A stretch of 64,000 nucleotides of DNA from NCBI GenBank assembly GCA_000469685.2, contig LS997565.1, positions 2,866,505 through 2,930,504 of the forward strand, read 5' to 3'. This stretch comes from Haemonchus contortus. Lineage: Eukaryota; Nematoda; Chromadorea; Rhabditida; Trichostrongylidae. The translations under genes and the position numbers were made by a program. The stretch's first letter is position 1. Every line of letters starts with the position of its first letter. Below are positions 23,800 through 35,679 of the stretch, one piece after another. The notes below the pieces were generated by a model. That model had not been told where the DNA came from. It worked only from the letters and a program-made list of their open reading frames with translations, and searched no databases.

Positions 23800-25240
23800 T
23801 TCTGAGCTTCTGATGCGCTCATTGATGAGAAGTTTTTACCATTACGGTAGCTGGTTCTGAATGTCATTCTTGCGGTTGCACACCAACTTACGCTTGTTAG
23901 AATAGTGTTGCCCCGCCCATTTGGAACCTTTTGTTTCATACAATTAGATAAACGTCGCTCGTTGCTCGAAAGCTTACCCCTCTTCAACTCTCCCTCATGA
24001 CATCATTCATCAACTTTCAAAACCATGCCTTCTCGTGGTTCCCCTCTGTCTGTACTCGATCAGAAATTGAAAAAATGGTTTTTAAACTTCTCATCTCAGA
24101 CGATCAGTCCTCAGAGTAAAATCGTTCATTCAATGGATCGCAAAGACGGTTGACTAACAGAGCTGTAGCAGGGTGCGACTAAGTCCAAAGAAACGGATGA
24201 CAGGAAGAGAAACAGCTTTTAGAGCTATTAAGTGAGCTTGGAAGCTGCGAGAGCCGATCACCGTTAATTTGACTCTTTTCGTATAGTCTATCTATGCTCC
24301 CACATCAAATTGAGGCCAATTCCCCTTTGAAGCTTGTGAATCAATGAAAACCTCGTTTTCCCTTAACTCAGAACCAAATTTACTGCGCCCACGTTGTCGT
24401 GGGTACTCCCTTACCCTTTCAAATCTTTGTGGCGGGAAATGTATCACTTCTGGGTTCCGTCCTGCCAATGGTACAAGTTGAGCCCAGTATTGCTCGGGCG
24501 GTCAAAATGGTACCGATATGCCTGTTCTACAAGTAGAACATTCGTATCATTCTTTGCAATTGCTTATGCTAATCACGAAACTGAGGTCATCCCAAAAAAA
24601 CACTGGAAGGCTTAGGCTTAGGCTTAAGTGCGCATACCCAGTGGTCGCGGTAGTTGAGGCGAAACAACTGTTGCATGGGTGCTTGGGTTGACCCTTGGAA
24701 TTTGGATGCGAATTCTGCCACCCGCTACAGTCGTTCAATTGTATTTTGTGTATGTTCATTTCCAAGTAGGCTATCTTTTGTTTACTAATCAGTAAGGGTT
24801 GAGATTCTGATAATACTGATTGCTATAGATTTTCCGGAAGTATGATTGTCCCGTAAAAAGTGACGCCGAATAATAGCTACTATGAAGTGAGTGTACCAAT
24901 AGGTTATCAACAAAAGTCATCGTACAAAACCATGACGTATTACAAAAATCCCAACGACGTACATGCTCAAAAACAAACCCGATCTGACACGCTTAGGAGC
25001 AAGGTTTTTGATAGAGGTAACTCCATTATTCGGGTATAGGAATGCTACTTCAGAAGGTCATTGTTCCCATTTTCTTTATCCTTTGTGAGGGCAGATATTA
25101 ATACAAAAATGTTACGCAATTGGTACGGGATTTTTATACGAATATAAGAATAGCGACAGCAATGTTGCAAAAAAATTTGTTCTCTAAGATTCGATAAATG
25201 CCTATTATTTGAATGTTAATCTGATCTATGTATCGTAAAT
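23800..25240. other. Spacer with a short interstitial telomere-like run
   Basis: No gene seen. Positions 24611-24626 hold about 2.5 tandem copies of TTAGGC, the nematode telomere unit. Confidence 0.5.
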
Positions 25241-25246
25241 CAAAGC

Positions 25247-25520
25247 AAATGAGGTGGTGTGGTGGCAAGTGGCTTACCATCCCATGCGCATGGTCGCGGG
25301 TTCGAATCCCGGATAGATATTCGCCCAGGCCGACGAAGCATTCCATCCCTCCGGGGGCGGTTAGTTGGTACCTGTCTAGTCTGGGAGGGTAAAATCACTG
25401 ACCTCACCACGATCCCGAGTGGGAGTCGAATGCATAAGCGCATCCCTCAGACGGGAATGGTTAACGCCCAGAGACTTCATTCTTCATCCTTTAGATCGAA
25501 GCCGTTGATCATGCTTTCCC
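25247..25520 (+). repeat. Probable tRNA-derived SINE
   Basis: The head contains a Pol III B-box-like GGTTCGAATCC at 25298-25308, preceded by TGGTGTGGTGGCAAGTGGC, which resembles an A-box region. The body is unrelated to a tRNA and no acceptor stem pairs across it, so this is not a functional tRNA gene. Only one copy is seen in the window, so the repeat nature is inferred from architecture. Confidence 0.4.
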
Positions 25521-25639
25521 TGCGCCATGCGTTTGACATCCTTCCTCGGTCTGAGCGACATTCGGATACCCCTTCGGTCTACAGAAACCTTGCGCGATAT
25601 TAGTCTTTACCTTGGAATACTGCGCTTCAATGAAGGAGA

Positions 25640-26660
25640 ATTTGATCCTCCATGAGTCTTCTATTCCCTAGATTCCTTCTCAGGTGAGCCAACACCTCAA
25701 CTCGACTTCATAGCGTTCTTCCCCTATCTCAATTTCTTCGTTGTAGTTCAGGTTTCCGTTCATGGTTATCTCTGTCTTCCCTTTCCAAATACTACTTCCT
25801 GTCAATCACTCAAAATTGGTCTGCTTTCTAAGCTTTCTTTGACGCAGTAGTTTTTGCTTTTCTTTATAGTTCGGCCTTTTCGTTTATACTTCATTTTATC
25901 GACGGGTACCACTGGTTTGAGTGCTCTATTTGGAAATAAGACGTACTAGAATGAGTCCTGCGGTAGGCCGCTTTCTCTGCATACAGATGCTCCTAGATGA
26001 GTGCTCAGTAAGGGCAGAAAGTTTAGTTTCTGCGATCACCAAAATTTGTTTCAAATTTTCACAGCTGAATAGGACCACCGCACCGCAAACGGAAATCATT
26101 TCGTTTCCGTGAAATCCTACAGCTTGGTTGTCCTCTTTCACTGTTCACACAGCCTTGTTTTTTGCCTGAAGCAGAGCCTCAGAAAACCTTTAACACTTGT
26201 ATTTGTGAATCCGAAACCACTGCGGAAGATTCTTCGTTGTTCATCGAACTACAGCGGTTCCTTTCTGATTTTCTTCACTCGACAATCATATTTTCGAACT
26301 CTACGACTCTATGTAATCTAATGTTTTTATACTTGGCAGGAACCAAAAAAGTCTAGGAATTATAATGGTAGAACCACAGCGTACGCGTAGATTCATAAAT
26401 TGTCAGCCGATTTAAAATTCCAGCGGAAAATCGTAGGATTGCACCCAGCTTTAAGTTGACTACACACACTTCTGAGAATCGTCTGCACGCCCTTCTCGAG
26501 GTTCTGATCTCGGTTTATTGAAAGTGATTCCAAGAACTTGAACTAAAGTGCGGTCTCCACTCTGAAGGTTGAGGACGCGCCTGTCAGATGAATTAAGGGG
26601 TAAAGGAAGTGCTCACGGTCAAAGGTTGGCCACGCTCACTATGTTCAATGATTGATTAGA
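25640..26660. other. Spacer, no gene seen
   Basis: Short plus-strand open frames only. No domain or consistent splicing was found. Confidence 0.45.
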
Positions 26661-26676
26661 CGATAAAATCAATAGT

Positions 26677-26682
26677 TTTATT
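26677..26682 (-). terminator. Poly(A) signal of gene E
   Basis: AATAAA on the minus strand, 139 nt beyond the TGA of gene E. Confidence 0.4.
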
Positions 26683-26820
26683 AAACTTCATAATAATTTT
26701 ATCAGTATTGCTGTTAGTCGATATGTTAGCTGTATAGGCGCTACATCAATGTTGACTGTAATGGTGAGTTCAGTTCCTTCAGTGCAGCATGTAAGCCTAG
26801 TACAGCCATGTTAAATAATC

Positions 26821-27329
26821 TCAATAGTACCCATAAGGTTTGCCATGTCCATGGTGATCGTCATGATCATGGTGGTGTGGAGCATAACCATACTCGAAGC
26901 CGCCTCCATGGCCTTCATGTTCGTGTCCTCCATGACCGTGGTCCCTGTCGTAGTCAGATCCTAAATGCATATTTTTTTCAAAATTTCACTCCAAATTCGC
27001 TTCTACTGAATTATACCGTAGTATGAGCCGCGCTCTTCTCCTTTGGCATAATGTCCCCATCCACCATACTTGTGGCTACCGTATTCACCGTATCCTTCTT
27101 TTTCGAATCCTTTTACATATCCCTTGTCATATCCATGGTCGTGGTCCTGTCCATGATGACCATGCCCGTAGTCGCCGTATCCGTAGCCCCAGTAATCTAA
27201 AAAATGGTTTGTGATAGCGAAATATGTGGTGTCCTGGAATAGGATCTAATAAGATCAAGGTTGTAGCTTACCTTTAGGTAATGCAATGCAAGATGAAACA
27301 ACTAGTAGGCAAATGATGAGGGCGTTCAT
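26821..27329 (-). CDS. Secreted Gly/Tyr-His-rich protein, paralogue E (divergent, three exons)
   Basis: Exons 27272-27329, 27017-27196 and 26821-26960 encode 125 residues. Signal peptide MNALIICLLVVSSCIALPK. Exon 1 is again 58 bp; exon 2 is 180 bp and starts DYWGYGYGDYGHGHHGQDHD, with KGFEKEGYGEYGSHKYGGWG and GEERGSYYG. Exon 3 is short (GHGGHEHEGHGGGFEYGYAP, HHHDHDDHHGHG) and runs to its own stop after GKPYGYY, so the tiny fourth exon of A-D is absent. This is the simplest member and could represent an ancestral form or one that lost the last exon. A TATATAAG box lies 57 bp upstream. Intron 2 has a GTATAA donor, weaker than in the others. Confidence 0.72.
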
Positions 27330-27385
27330 ATTTCTGCTTGTGAAGTGTGGAAGAGCGGAGGACTGATGGTTACTGATTGCCCCAG

Positions 27386-27393
27386 CTTATATA
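27386..27393 (-). promoter_or_regulatory. TATA box of gene E
   Basis: TATATAAG on the minus strand, 57 bp before the ATG at 27329. Confidence 0.7.
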
Positions 27394-28352
27394 CCGTCAG
27401 CTACTACAGCATTCAGTAGGGTGCAGATGTTTTACCAGAGAATTCAGCAGGTTTCAACTACTCTTTCCAAGGCCCGAGCCAGGTTTTTCATGGTTCGGGA
27501 AATATTCGATGCGTAATGTGAAATTTTTACAATAGAGTTGTGCAGATGAAAGCATTTTCGCTGCAGACGGGTTCCTACCCTGGTTAGTTGGTTAGTTTTT
27601 TTTCTGAAAGTCGCATGAGGATTGCCATTATCAAGCCTGAGGCCCTAAGTTTCTGTATTTTATCGATAATTGGCCATGATCCGTATAACCAAAATAGTCT
27701 TGTTGGCAAAAGAAGAACACTATTCTAACCAGAAAAGATCGTATTTTTCTGAATAAACTTGTGGTTACAGTCTCTTCCGGTCGTTGATTCGTTTATGCTA
27801 TACTCGTCTTCTGAATGCTCACATTAGTTTACGATTCACTGGCTCGTAATTTCATTCCGAGAAACTGGTAGCGTGTTTCGCTCAACCGGCCCATCGGCTA
27901 ATTACTTGGAGGCAGAATTTGTACTGAGAGTATGGGTAAGGCGCATCTCGAACAATCGCCCACTGAGAGATTTGGTTGTTCTTTGGGTGGTTCATGGTTC
28001 AAGGTTCATTCGGTTTCGTTCATAGTGTGACCTTTCTGCGTGCTCCACTGGAAACTGTTGTCACTTGGCTAAACCTGACCGCTCATAACTACCCTCCCAC
28101 TTCAGCCATTCGCCTAAAACACAAGGAAGTTGACGTGTTACTTTGCTTCTGGAAAATGCGAGACTTTACTTTGCAAGCTTTACTTGCCCAAAGTTACCGA
28201 CTCTGTTAGGAATTCTATTCTCTCCTGCTTATTCTCCAGAGTTGGACCCCTTTAACTACGAATACTGAATTTGCATTCAATAGAGAAGACGTTCGCAGAT
28301 TAGGTTAGACTGGAAAGTGCACTTCCCCGACACGTACTTCCAGTTCTCCAGA

Positions 28353-28726
28353 CTATTGAAATCTGATGTCCGCTTCGATGGAAGTACGTCGTCGGTCATG
28401 GTGCTGATTTTTTGGTTGTTTGACATCTGTCAACAGTGAAGCTGTCAGTGATTGGAAAAGTGTGAATTGATTGCAAGATTTTTGGCTCAAGCTCATAAGG
28501 TGAATTTCCTCTTCAATTTTCTGTTTGATGGAAGGTTTGGAGGTGGGCTGGAAACGTTTCCGTGAGTAAAATGGAATGTATCGAGTGATTTGGCCGTCAG
28601 CTCGTATCTGATTTATGTGAACATACTCAGATTCTTCTTGATTCCTTATATAGCTCACTGTTCTTGTTACTGTTACTTTGATTCCTTCGGTAAACTCCAC
28701 ATGAAGTACTGTTGTACTGAACTGTG
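28353..28726 (-). CDS. Unrecognised 3' exon-like ORF
   Basis: A minus-strand frame opens after a plausible acceptor (ACATCACAG) near 28727 and runs about 124 codons to TAG: VLHVEFTEGIKVTVTRTV, SEYVHINQIRADG, then a Lys/Gln/Ser-rich end. Codon use looks protein-like and there is no repeat character, but no upstream exon, start or domain was identified. It may be the last exon of an unknown gene or a relic. Faint resemblance to the frame at 15656-15111 is noted there. Confidence 0.35.
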
Positions 28727-28769
28727 ATGTTTGCCGTTTGCTGGTGTTCCTGCGTGTCGAAGGTTTTTA

Positions 28770-29907
28770 TAGCGATATTCTCGCAGCAAAGCATTCGATC
28801 AATTTCACCAATAACAGTTCCGAAATTTCGACTGGCGACACAGGCACATTACCTACTGGTATACTTTACCAAACACCTCTATTGTGGGTGATATTTAGAC
28901 GTAACCAGGTTCATATTGTTGGGCTTGGAACTACAGTTTTGTACTCTACTAGGCTTTCGTATCTATTTATGTTTTGACTTTTGGTTTTTCTTTTATACAT
29001 ATTTATAATATGCCACTTTGTTTATGATATAAATAACTGATGATGTTTTTTTCAGGCCAGCAATCACTTGGACGAAAGCCCTCTGCCGAATCTGAAACCG
29101 ATCCGGAATTCTACTAGGCTGCTTTACAGTATGTGACCTCGTGACCCGGCGATGTATAAAGTAGTACAAGTAGAATTTTATGATACAAAACCTTCTGAGT
29201 TCGTTCTCTCCAGAGCCCTGTTTATACAGTATCAAGTATTGAATAGGAAAAGAGTCGTACCAGAACGGGATTGTTGCTTTTTTGCTAGTGATTATTAGTG
29301 AGTTCCGTTTTGTTGATGTTTTACTGGTTAAGTTAGGTTTGTATCCTTATGCTTTCTTTTCCTTCATTTCGGTATTTCTCATATCGCTGCTGTTGTGGTG
29401 TTCTTCGGTTCTTTCGTTTATATTCACTTTATCCCATGAAGAGCACCGGTTGACAAGGGAGTGAGCTACATACATGGCTCACTCCAACATTGAAGGGTCG
29501 ACTATTGGCGGTGAATATGAATCAGTGTTTTATCAAAGCAGTTTGAGTGCTGTTGTTGTTGTGATTATATCAGTGATTTCTACAAATGACAGCTTTGTAT
29601 TGTTATTTGACCAGTGCATTGATTTACTTGTGCTTTTACGAGTTAACTGATGACATTGTGATGATGGAAATGAGTATTTGTATTTGTAGATAGCGTATGA
29701 TTGTGTTGAAAAGTGTGAGATTTCTAACAGAGTTTTGTTGTGATTAATAAAGTGTTCATGGCCGTTTGGGTGCTATTGACTGGTTGGTAACGTTGTTACC
29801 ACGTTATCATACTTTTACTTTTAATGCTTATTTGTATTACGATGTTTATTACCTGAGTTAGTAACTGATTAAGGTGGTAGTAATATAGTCGAATGTAATT
29901 GGAAAGG
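28770..29907. other. Upstream region of the ZFAND4-like gene
   Basis: T-rich sequence without a supported gene. It should contain the promoter of the gene starting at 29908; no clear TATA box or trans-splice acceptor next to the ATG was recognised. Confidence 0.4.
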
Positions 29908-32900
29908 ATGAGCTTAGCTCCTGTTGATGTCTGGATAGAATCGGTCACCGGTGAACGATGGTCGGAACGAGTTCGATTATTTGAAACGATCGGTGAACTG
30001 AAGAAACGCGTATGGCGACGTAAAAGGATCGTACCAAGCCGGCAAGCGATCGTAAGTACTTTTAGCGTTTATTGATTTTTTGGCATCAAGGAGGTAATGT
30101 TGTGTTTTTCGTTTATTTAATTTGTTTTGGTGCTCTGTCAGAATCATGGTGTAATTGTTGCACAGATCCTCTATGGGCTTAATCTAGTGCCTAAGTGTAT
30201 TCCATTCTGATTTTAAATTCTTTTTTTTTACTTTCTCATATATGAGGTATCCAGTTTGAATTGTCGTAATCATTGATCTTCTTTCTTTGCTTATGTGATT
30301 ACGGGACCTTTAGTAAGTACTACCAGTTTTTCCTGGGGGACGGTCAAGTCGTGCGTCCGAGGCGCGCGCGGCAAATTGCGCGGCGAAATTCATACCTCTT
30401 CTGACGAGTTTAGTGCCTACTATTTGGGCCCGATTTTGAAGTACAGTAGAATAGTAGGATCACCAGACCTCACTAATCTACCCTACTTAAGATTCGGTAC
30501 CCAATGATAGGCGCCGGAGTCGTCCAAATTCGCCACGAACTTCGCCGCGCAGTTTACCGCGCGCGCCCTCGGACGTACGACTTCACACATACCCGTTTTT
30601 CCTAGAAAAAGAGAAAAACTAGTTCTTTTTCAATTCCGACCAACTTCCACTAGAATGAGGGTAATAACGAATACTTTGCATTCCATCTCCTATTCTTTCC
30701 GACTAGAATAACCTATGTGAGTACCCAAACTATGATTTAATATCATTCTTGATGTACATCTTTATTTGTGCGAACATTTTGTTCACTTTCCGTGCCAGCA
30801 CAGAAAGTGTGGCCTATAACGCACTCTTACTAACGAATACCCAGCTTTTCAGTGTTTCTAGGTGTTCGGCGGGCGGTCTTCATTTCGGTGCATTTGGGTT
30901 TTTAGGTGTTCGGCGGGCGATCATTGCCAGATGAGGCGGAGATGGACACAATTGGTATACGCGCTGGCTCAACATTGAAATTACTAGTGGTAGCAAAATC
31001 AGGTCCATTGACTGGAAGAGAAAGGGACGAGCAGCTGCTGCTCAGCGATGACGTTAGCGATCGCGAGCACAGGCGACAAAGCCGAAGGTAGATGTTGTTG
31101 AGCTTGATTTTTCAGCTTTCAAATGCGTTGAACTACTTAAAAACATTGTCTGTTCAGGGGATGTAGCGCTGCTGAGGACACAAGTGCCAAGGAAAGCAGT
31201 GCTGGTGAAACCGAGCGGGAACATGATGTAGATGATGAACGAAAATTGGCAAGGGTTGCAGGTACCTCGGCCGCAGTCAACTCTAGGCACATGCGTCGAA
31301 CCCGAACGAATAGTCAAGGTGCTCCAAAAGGTGGATACAATAGAAATCTTTTCAATACGGTTGCAAATATTACCCTCGAACATAAAAGATCTGAAACCGA
31401 GGTTTAGCTGTAAATAACAGCCCCTAGGCGCCTAACTTCTTGACTGCCTCTCAGTGATGCTTTGATATCACTGATTGCATTCATACTACTGCGCTTCGCC
31501 GTCGTCGGTCGTCGATCGATATACAGTAGGTCAATAACTTTACCGCATCAGATGACCTTCATGCATTGAAAAAGTGTTTCGCCTTACTTCATTCATACAT
31601 TGTCTGGTCACAGTCTTATATTGACTGTGGTAACTTCCCTTGACTTCATTTTTGGCTTTAGCTTCATTTTTCGATAAATACCTTTCCTTTTTTAATTTAA
31701 ATTAATACTAACTGGTAGTGTTGCTACTGACAGTTCTTAATTTTATGCTACGATTATCCATGTGACTCTCAGTAACGCTAAAAACCTTGAGGCGAGTGTT
31801 TTTTGAAATTCATAGAAAGGCGTCGAACGCAGCGTGAGTCATCGCCCCGCGAGTTATCGATCGACATGCGACGGGGGCGTCGACGACGATAGTATGAGTG
31901 CGACTATTCTAGCGTCATCTCTGCATTCAAATCCTGTGTTGTGTGGTGTCCTGAAGCGTATCGGACTTTCCAATACTATTTATTTTCAGATCTCCCTTCA
32001 TTTACTGAAGGCTGTTCATCTTTAGTCAACGTTACCTGTCCTCAAACAAGCACTGCAGTGTCCAACTCTCTAGGTGCGCTTACGGAAGCGCTCGAGAAGC
32101 TAGAGGTATTTGTGTTTGTATTTTTCATATTATACTTGGATAAGAGCAGAGAACTGGAAATAATACTTTTATTGTTTCAGAATTTGCGGGTTGATTCGCC
32201 AACTGGTGATGAGGTGCTGTCAGAAGATCCTTCAGAGTTATCGTCTGGCATGATTGTATGCGATTTGACGAATGAGTTCCGTCGACAAAAGGTTTGTTTG
32301 ATTTCAGAGTACTGGTTTTCCTTATTCTTCCCTTGTTTTTGATACCTCTTTTGTTTTATTTGAATATCCGGCGTCATTATAGGTAAATATGATGAATTTG
32401 GCATTCCGCGAGTACTAGCTTCGAGGAAAGCGGTACAGTGGCACACAGTTTGCCATCGCATATAAGTTCAATGGTTGTACAAACTTATTTCCCTCGTATA
32501 AGTGCCACTCAAGAAGAGTAGCTAGAATGCGCCTTGCGGAGACATACTAAATGCACCCTCAAGGAAAAGAGGATGTAGAGCTACTACACAATTTTACTGA
32601 ACGCTTTTATGCTTTGGGAAATTGATGGTTAGTCTTTTCACATGAGCTATCGATTAGTACTTACATTCACGCTTGCCCGTTATGACTGGGTGTATTCATC
32701 ACTAATCGATAGATCATGGGAAAAGGCCCTCTCCAAAGGGTAAAGAGTTTTACCCGAAAGCTAACGTTTTGCGTAAAAACACGACTCTCATTCAAGTAAA
32801 ACTTTCTGATTGTTATAACTACAATCTTCCATCGATTTACCAAGATTTATAAAACTTACATTATTTAGTAATTAAAATATCTAATCACAGGTGAGGCGAC

Positions 32901-34768
32901 ATCGGCATCCTCCTGCCCCGTCGACATGTCGTCAACGTGCTCGAAGTAAGCCGCGTATAACCCATCGTGAACGATCGTCATCTGATGACAATGAAGCTAG
33001 TCAAGCTGAACCAGTTGCATTTGCGGTGAGTACGTTAATCAATACAAAGTTCATTATTCATTTGATTTTATTACTCTCCTTCAGTCATGCCTGTTCATTA
33101 CAACTGGTAGAGGTTATGTGTTTCAGTTACCAAGCCGTCGCGGAGTTTCGACAAGAGCCGTACGATCAATGGCAATGCGTGGCGGAGCGGCGCGTTGCAA
33201 TGTCTGCGCTTTTAGGATCAATAGCGCATTCAATTGCAGGTATCCTTGTTTTTTTTTGATAAGTTCAGGTATTCGTAATTACTAATATTTTTCTAATCGT
33301 TACTTACAACCTTGTACTTCCTGATGAGGATATTACTTTCAAAAGATACTGAACAGCAGTCTAGCCGAATATTCTAGATCTTCTCTCTGTAGTTTCAAAG
33401 CTTCACTATTTTATCGTACAGTCAAACCAGGCGGCTATGCACGCTCTCGCGCGCGCTAGGGGCTCTAGCCATGAGAGGCGGAGCCGCATGAGCTGATTTT
33501 CATTATAGACCTTTATCGGATTTACGAGTTTCCGCTCAAACCCCGCCCCTTGTGGGCGGAGTCTGGTTTTGCTACCCACCATAAGTTTTGCCACCATGGC
33601 GCCTGTACCCCTACCAAGTTTGAACTTTCTAGGTCCATGAGGACATGAGTAATGAATTTTCGCCCAAACCCCGCCCATTGTGGGCGGAGTCCGGTCTTGC
33701 CCCCCACCATAGGTATTCCCATCCTGTCGCCTGTACTCCTACCACGTTTGAACTCTCTAGGTCTATGGGGACAGGAGTTATGAGTTTTCGCACAGACCCC
33801 GCCCCTTGTGGGCGGAGTCTGGTTCTACCACCGACCATAAGTTTCCCCATCGCGGTTTCTGTACTCCTACCAAGTTTGAACTTTCTGGGTCCATTGGGAC
33901 AGAATTATGAATTTTCACCCAAACCCCGCCCCTTGTGGGCGGAGTCCGGTGTTGCCACCCACCATAGGTGTTCCCATCCTGTCGCCCGTACTCCTACCAA
34001 GTTTGAACTTTCTAGGTCCATGGGGACGGGAGTTATGAATTTCCGCACAAACCCCGCCCCTTGTGGGCGGAGTCTGGTCCTGCCATCCACCATACGTTCA
34101 GCCACCATGGCGCCTGTACTCCTACCAAGTTTGAACTTTCTCGGTCCATGGGGACGGGAGTTATGAATTTCCGCACAAACCCCGCCCCTTGTGGGCGGAG
34201 TCTGGTTCTGCCACCCGCCATGAGTTTTGCCTCCATGACGCCTGTACTCCTACCAAATTTGAACTCTCTACGTCCATGGGAACCGGAATTATGGATTTTC
34301 GTATATAAATGTAAGAAGGGATGTGAGCTTCGAGGCACGCTCCGCCCATTGTGGGCGGGCCTCCGCTGACGTCATTTATGCTGGAGACACCCCCGACAAT
34401 GCTCCTCCTACATCAACTTTTTCCTGCTCTGTTGGCTTTCTCCAAACCGAGTTATAAATGTTTTCATAAAGCATTGCATTTTTGGAGAACGCCCCGCCCA
34501 TCGGGGGTGGGTCTCCCCAGTTCGATCTAACTTACCAATGCACACCTCAAGCCACCTTTAAACCCAAATTTTGAAGCCGTCTTGTGGCTGAATTTGAAAT
34601 CATGGTCCTCGGTGGGACTCGTTTCGAGGCACGCCACGCCCACTGTGGGCGGGGCTCCGCCAAGCTGATGTGTGTTTTATACTTCTCGAGACCTGGCCCA
34701 CCCATCCCACACTTGACCCGGTCTCTCCAGGCAGATCTAAAGGAGCTAAGGAATTTCGTGACAGACAT

Positions 34769-34802
<34 letters not shown>

Positions 34803-35679
34803 GGACAGACAGACAGACAGACAGACTAAGCGCTTTATAGTAAGTAGGATGCTTCGCTGCCCTGCTTTTGCGAGCTTCTGCTAACTCCACCGGAAACGAA
34901 CTGCCTGTTCAAGATCCAAACAGTAGCCACCTGATGATTGCTTCAGCCGGTGCTTCAGGAACGCTATCTTGGGCCGTCTAATGTGAAGAGCTAATTATAA
35001 TACAACACAAGAGTCAGTCAGTTAGGTGTAGCAAGTGCGGTTTGTTGCAAAAGCGTAAGGTTGATGGGAAGCTTCTGATGTCTTGTCCTCAAACGACATG
35101 TGTATCGTCTGACCGATCATCGGGAGATCGGAGAACAAACAGTAAAGAGCTAGATACAAGTTAGAGTTAGGGGAGACGGGCAGTAGGAACGGTTTTCTGT
35201 AATCGATTCGCCGCATGCTGCTGTCGCGGACCTTTCTACCGCCGTTATTACAGCTCTAGTGCTCTTCATACAGCTCAGTCGATAGGCGATCCTTATTCCA
35301 GACATGGTGCTACTATTGGATCTTTCGTTGCTGTATTTTTCACCCGCTGCCGTATTCTGCTGTATTCCTTCGCGCGCGGCGTCCCTCTTGCCGCGACGCG
35401 GCGACTTCGTTCCTACTGCACCTCACCCTAGAGTTAGTACCCTAATCCACTACTGGCATCGCCATTGTCTACATGGCGTCCTTCCCGCAGTATAATTCAA
35501 CAACATCAGTGTAACATTAGAACGATATTGACTGAATTGTAATTGTAACAAAACTGATTGTATTCGTTAGTCATTGAGTTTTGTTTAGGTGTGGCAAAAC
35601 ATTATGCTCTCGGCATCGTGCTGCCCAGTCGCACACGTGCTCGAAAATTCGTGCAAAACTGCAACAAGTTAGTGACTGA
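29908..35679 (+). CDS. ZFAND4/ANUBL1-like protein: ubiquitin-like domain plus AN1 zinc finger
   Basis: Eight exons join in phase to 350 residues: 29908-30051, 30906-31087, 31158-31318, 31990-32105, 32181-32291, 32891-33025, 33127-33239, 35589-35679. Residues 3-80 form a ubiquitin-like fold (WIESVTGERW, ELKKRVWRRKRIVPSRQAI, VFGGRSLPDEAEMDTIGIRA, STLKLLVV). The middle is low-complexity and acidic/Ser-rich. The C-terminus is a complete AN1 finger, C-x2-C-x9-C-x-C-x4-C-x2-H-x5-H-x-C (CNVCAFRINSAFNC, CGKTLCSRHRAAQSHTC), split by the last intron. This N-UBL/C-AN1 order is that of ZFAND4; the family's cellular role is poorly defined but points to ubiquitin/proteasome handling. Exon 4 could start at 32015 instead of 31990 (same frame). 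Intron 1 holds a foldback element and intron 7 a 1.4-kb GC-rich element. Confidence 0.82.
30348..30581. mobile_element. Foldback/MITE in intron 1 of the ZFAND4-like gene
   Basis: Arms of about 45-50 bp are imperfect inverted repeats: GTCGTGCGTCCGAGGCGCGC at the left and, inverted, GTCGTACGTCCGAGGGCGCG at the right, continuing through GCGCGGCGAA. The middle 140 bp are unrelated. GC-rich ends in an AT-rich intron mark it as an insertion. No other copy was noticed. Confidence 0.65.
33424..34842 (+). mobile_element. GC-rich non-autonomous element with 128-bp units and CAGA tail, copy 1
   Basis: The head (ACCAGGCGGCTATGCACGCT) is shared with copies at 37583 and, inverted, near 61652. The interior has six head-to-tail units with starts at about 33541, 33669, 33797, 33924, 34052 and 34180, a period of 127-128 bp. 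Each contains a hairpin CCGCCC-CTTGT-GGGCGG (or a close variant). The tail is a (CAGA)n microsatellite at 34763-34826 followed by GCGCTTTATAGTAAG. The layout (conserved head, tandem middle, microsatellite, short tail, no terminal inverted repeats) resembles Helitron-derived HINE elements, but the class is inference. It sits in the last intron of the ZFAND4-like gene. Confidence 0.7.
35200..35450 (+). repeat. Dispersed repeat, copy 1 of 2
   Basis: The segment from ATCGATTCGCCGCAYG through CTTCGCGCGCGRCG to CTTCGTTCCTA recurs on the minus strand at about 56880-57100. The open frame seen in it is shared by both copies but contains no known domain. It overlaps the last intron of the ZFAND4-like gene. 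Confidence 0.6.

Noticed and set aside
25247..25320. tRNA gene
   Set aside because: A B box is present but there is no pairing acceptor stem and the sequence continues as a longer element; called a SINE instead.
33541..34308. CRISPR-like regular repeats
   Set aside because: Nuclear nematode DNA; the 128-bp units are contiguous tandem repeats without unique spacers.
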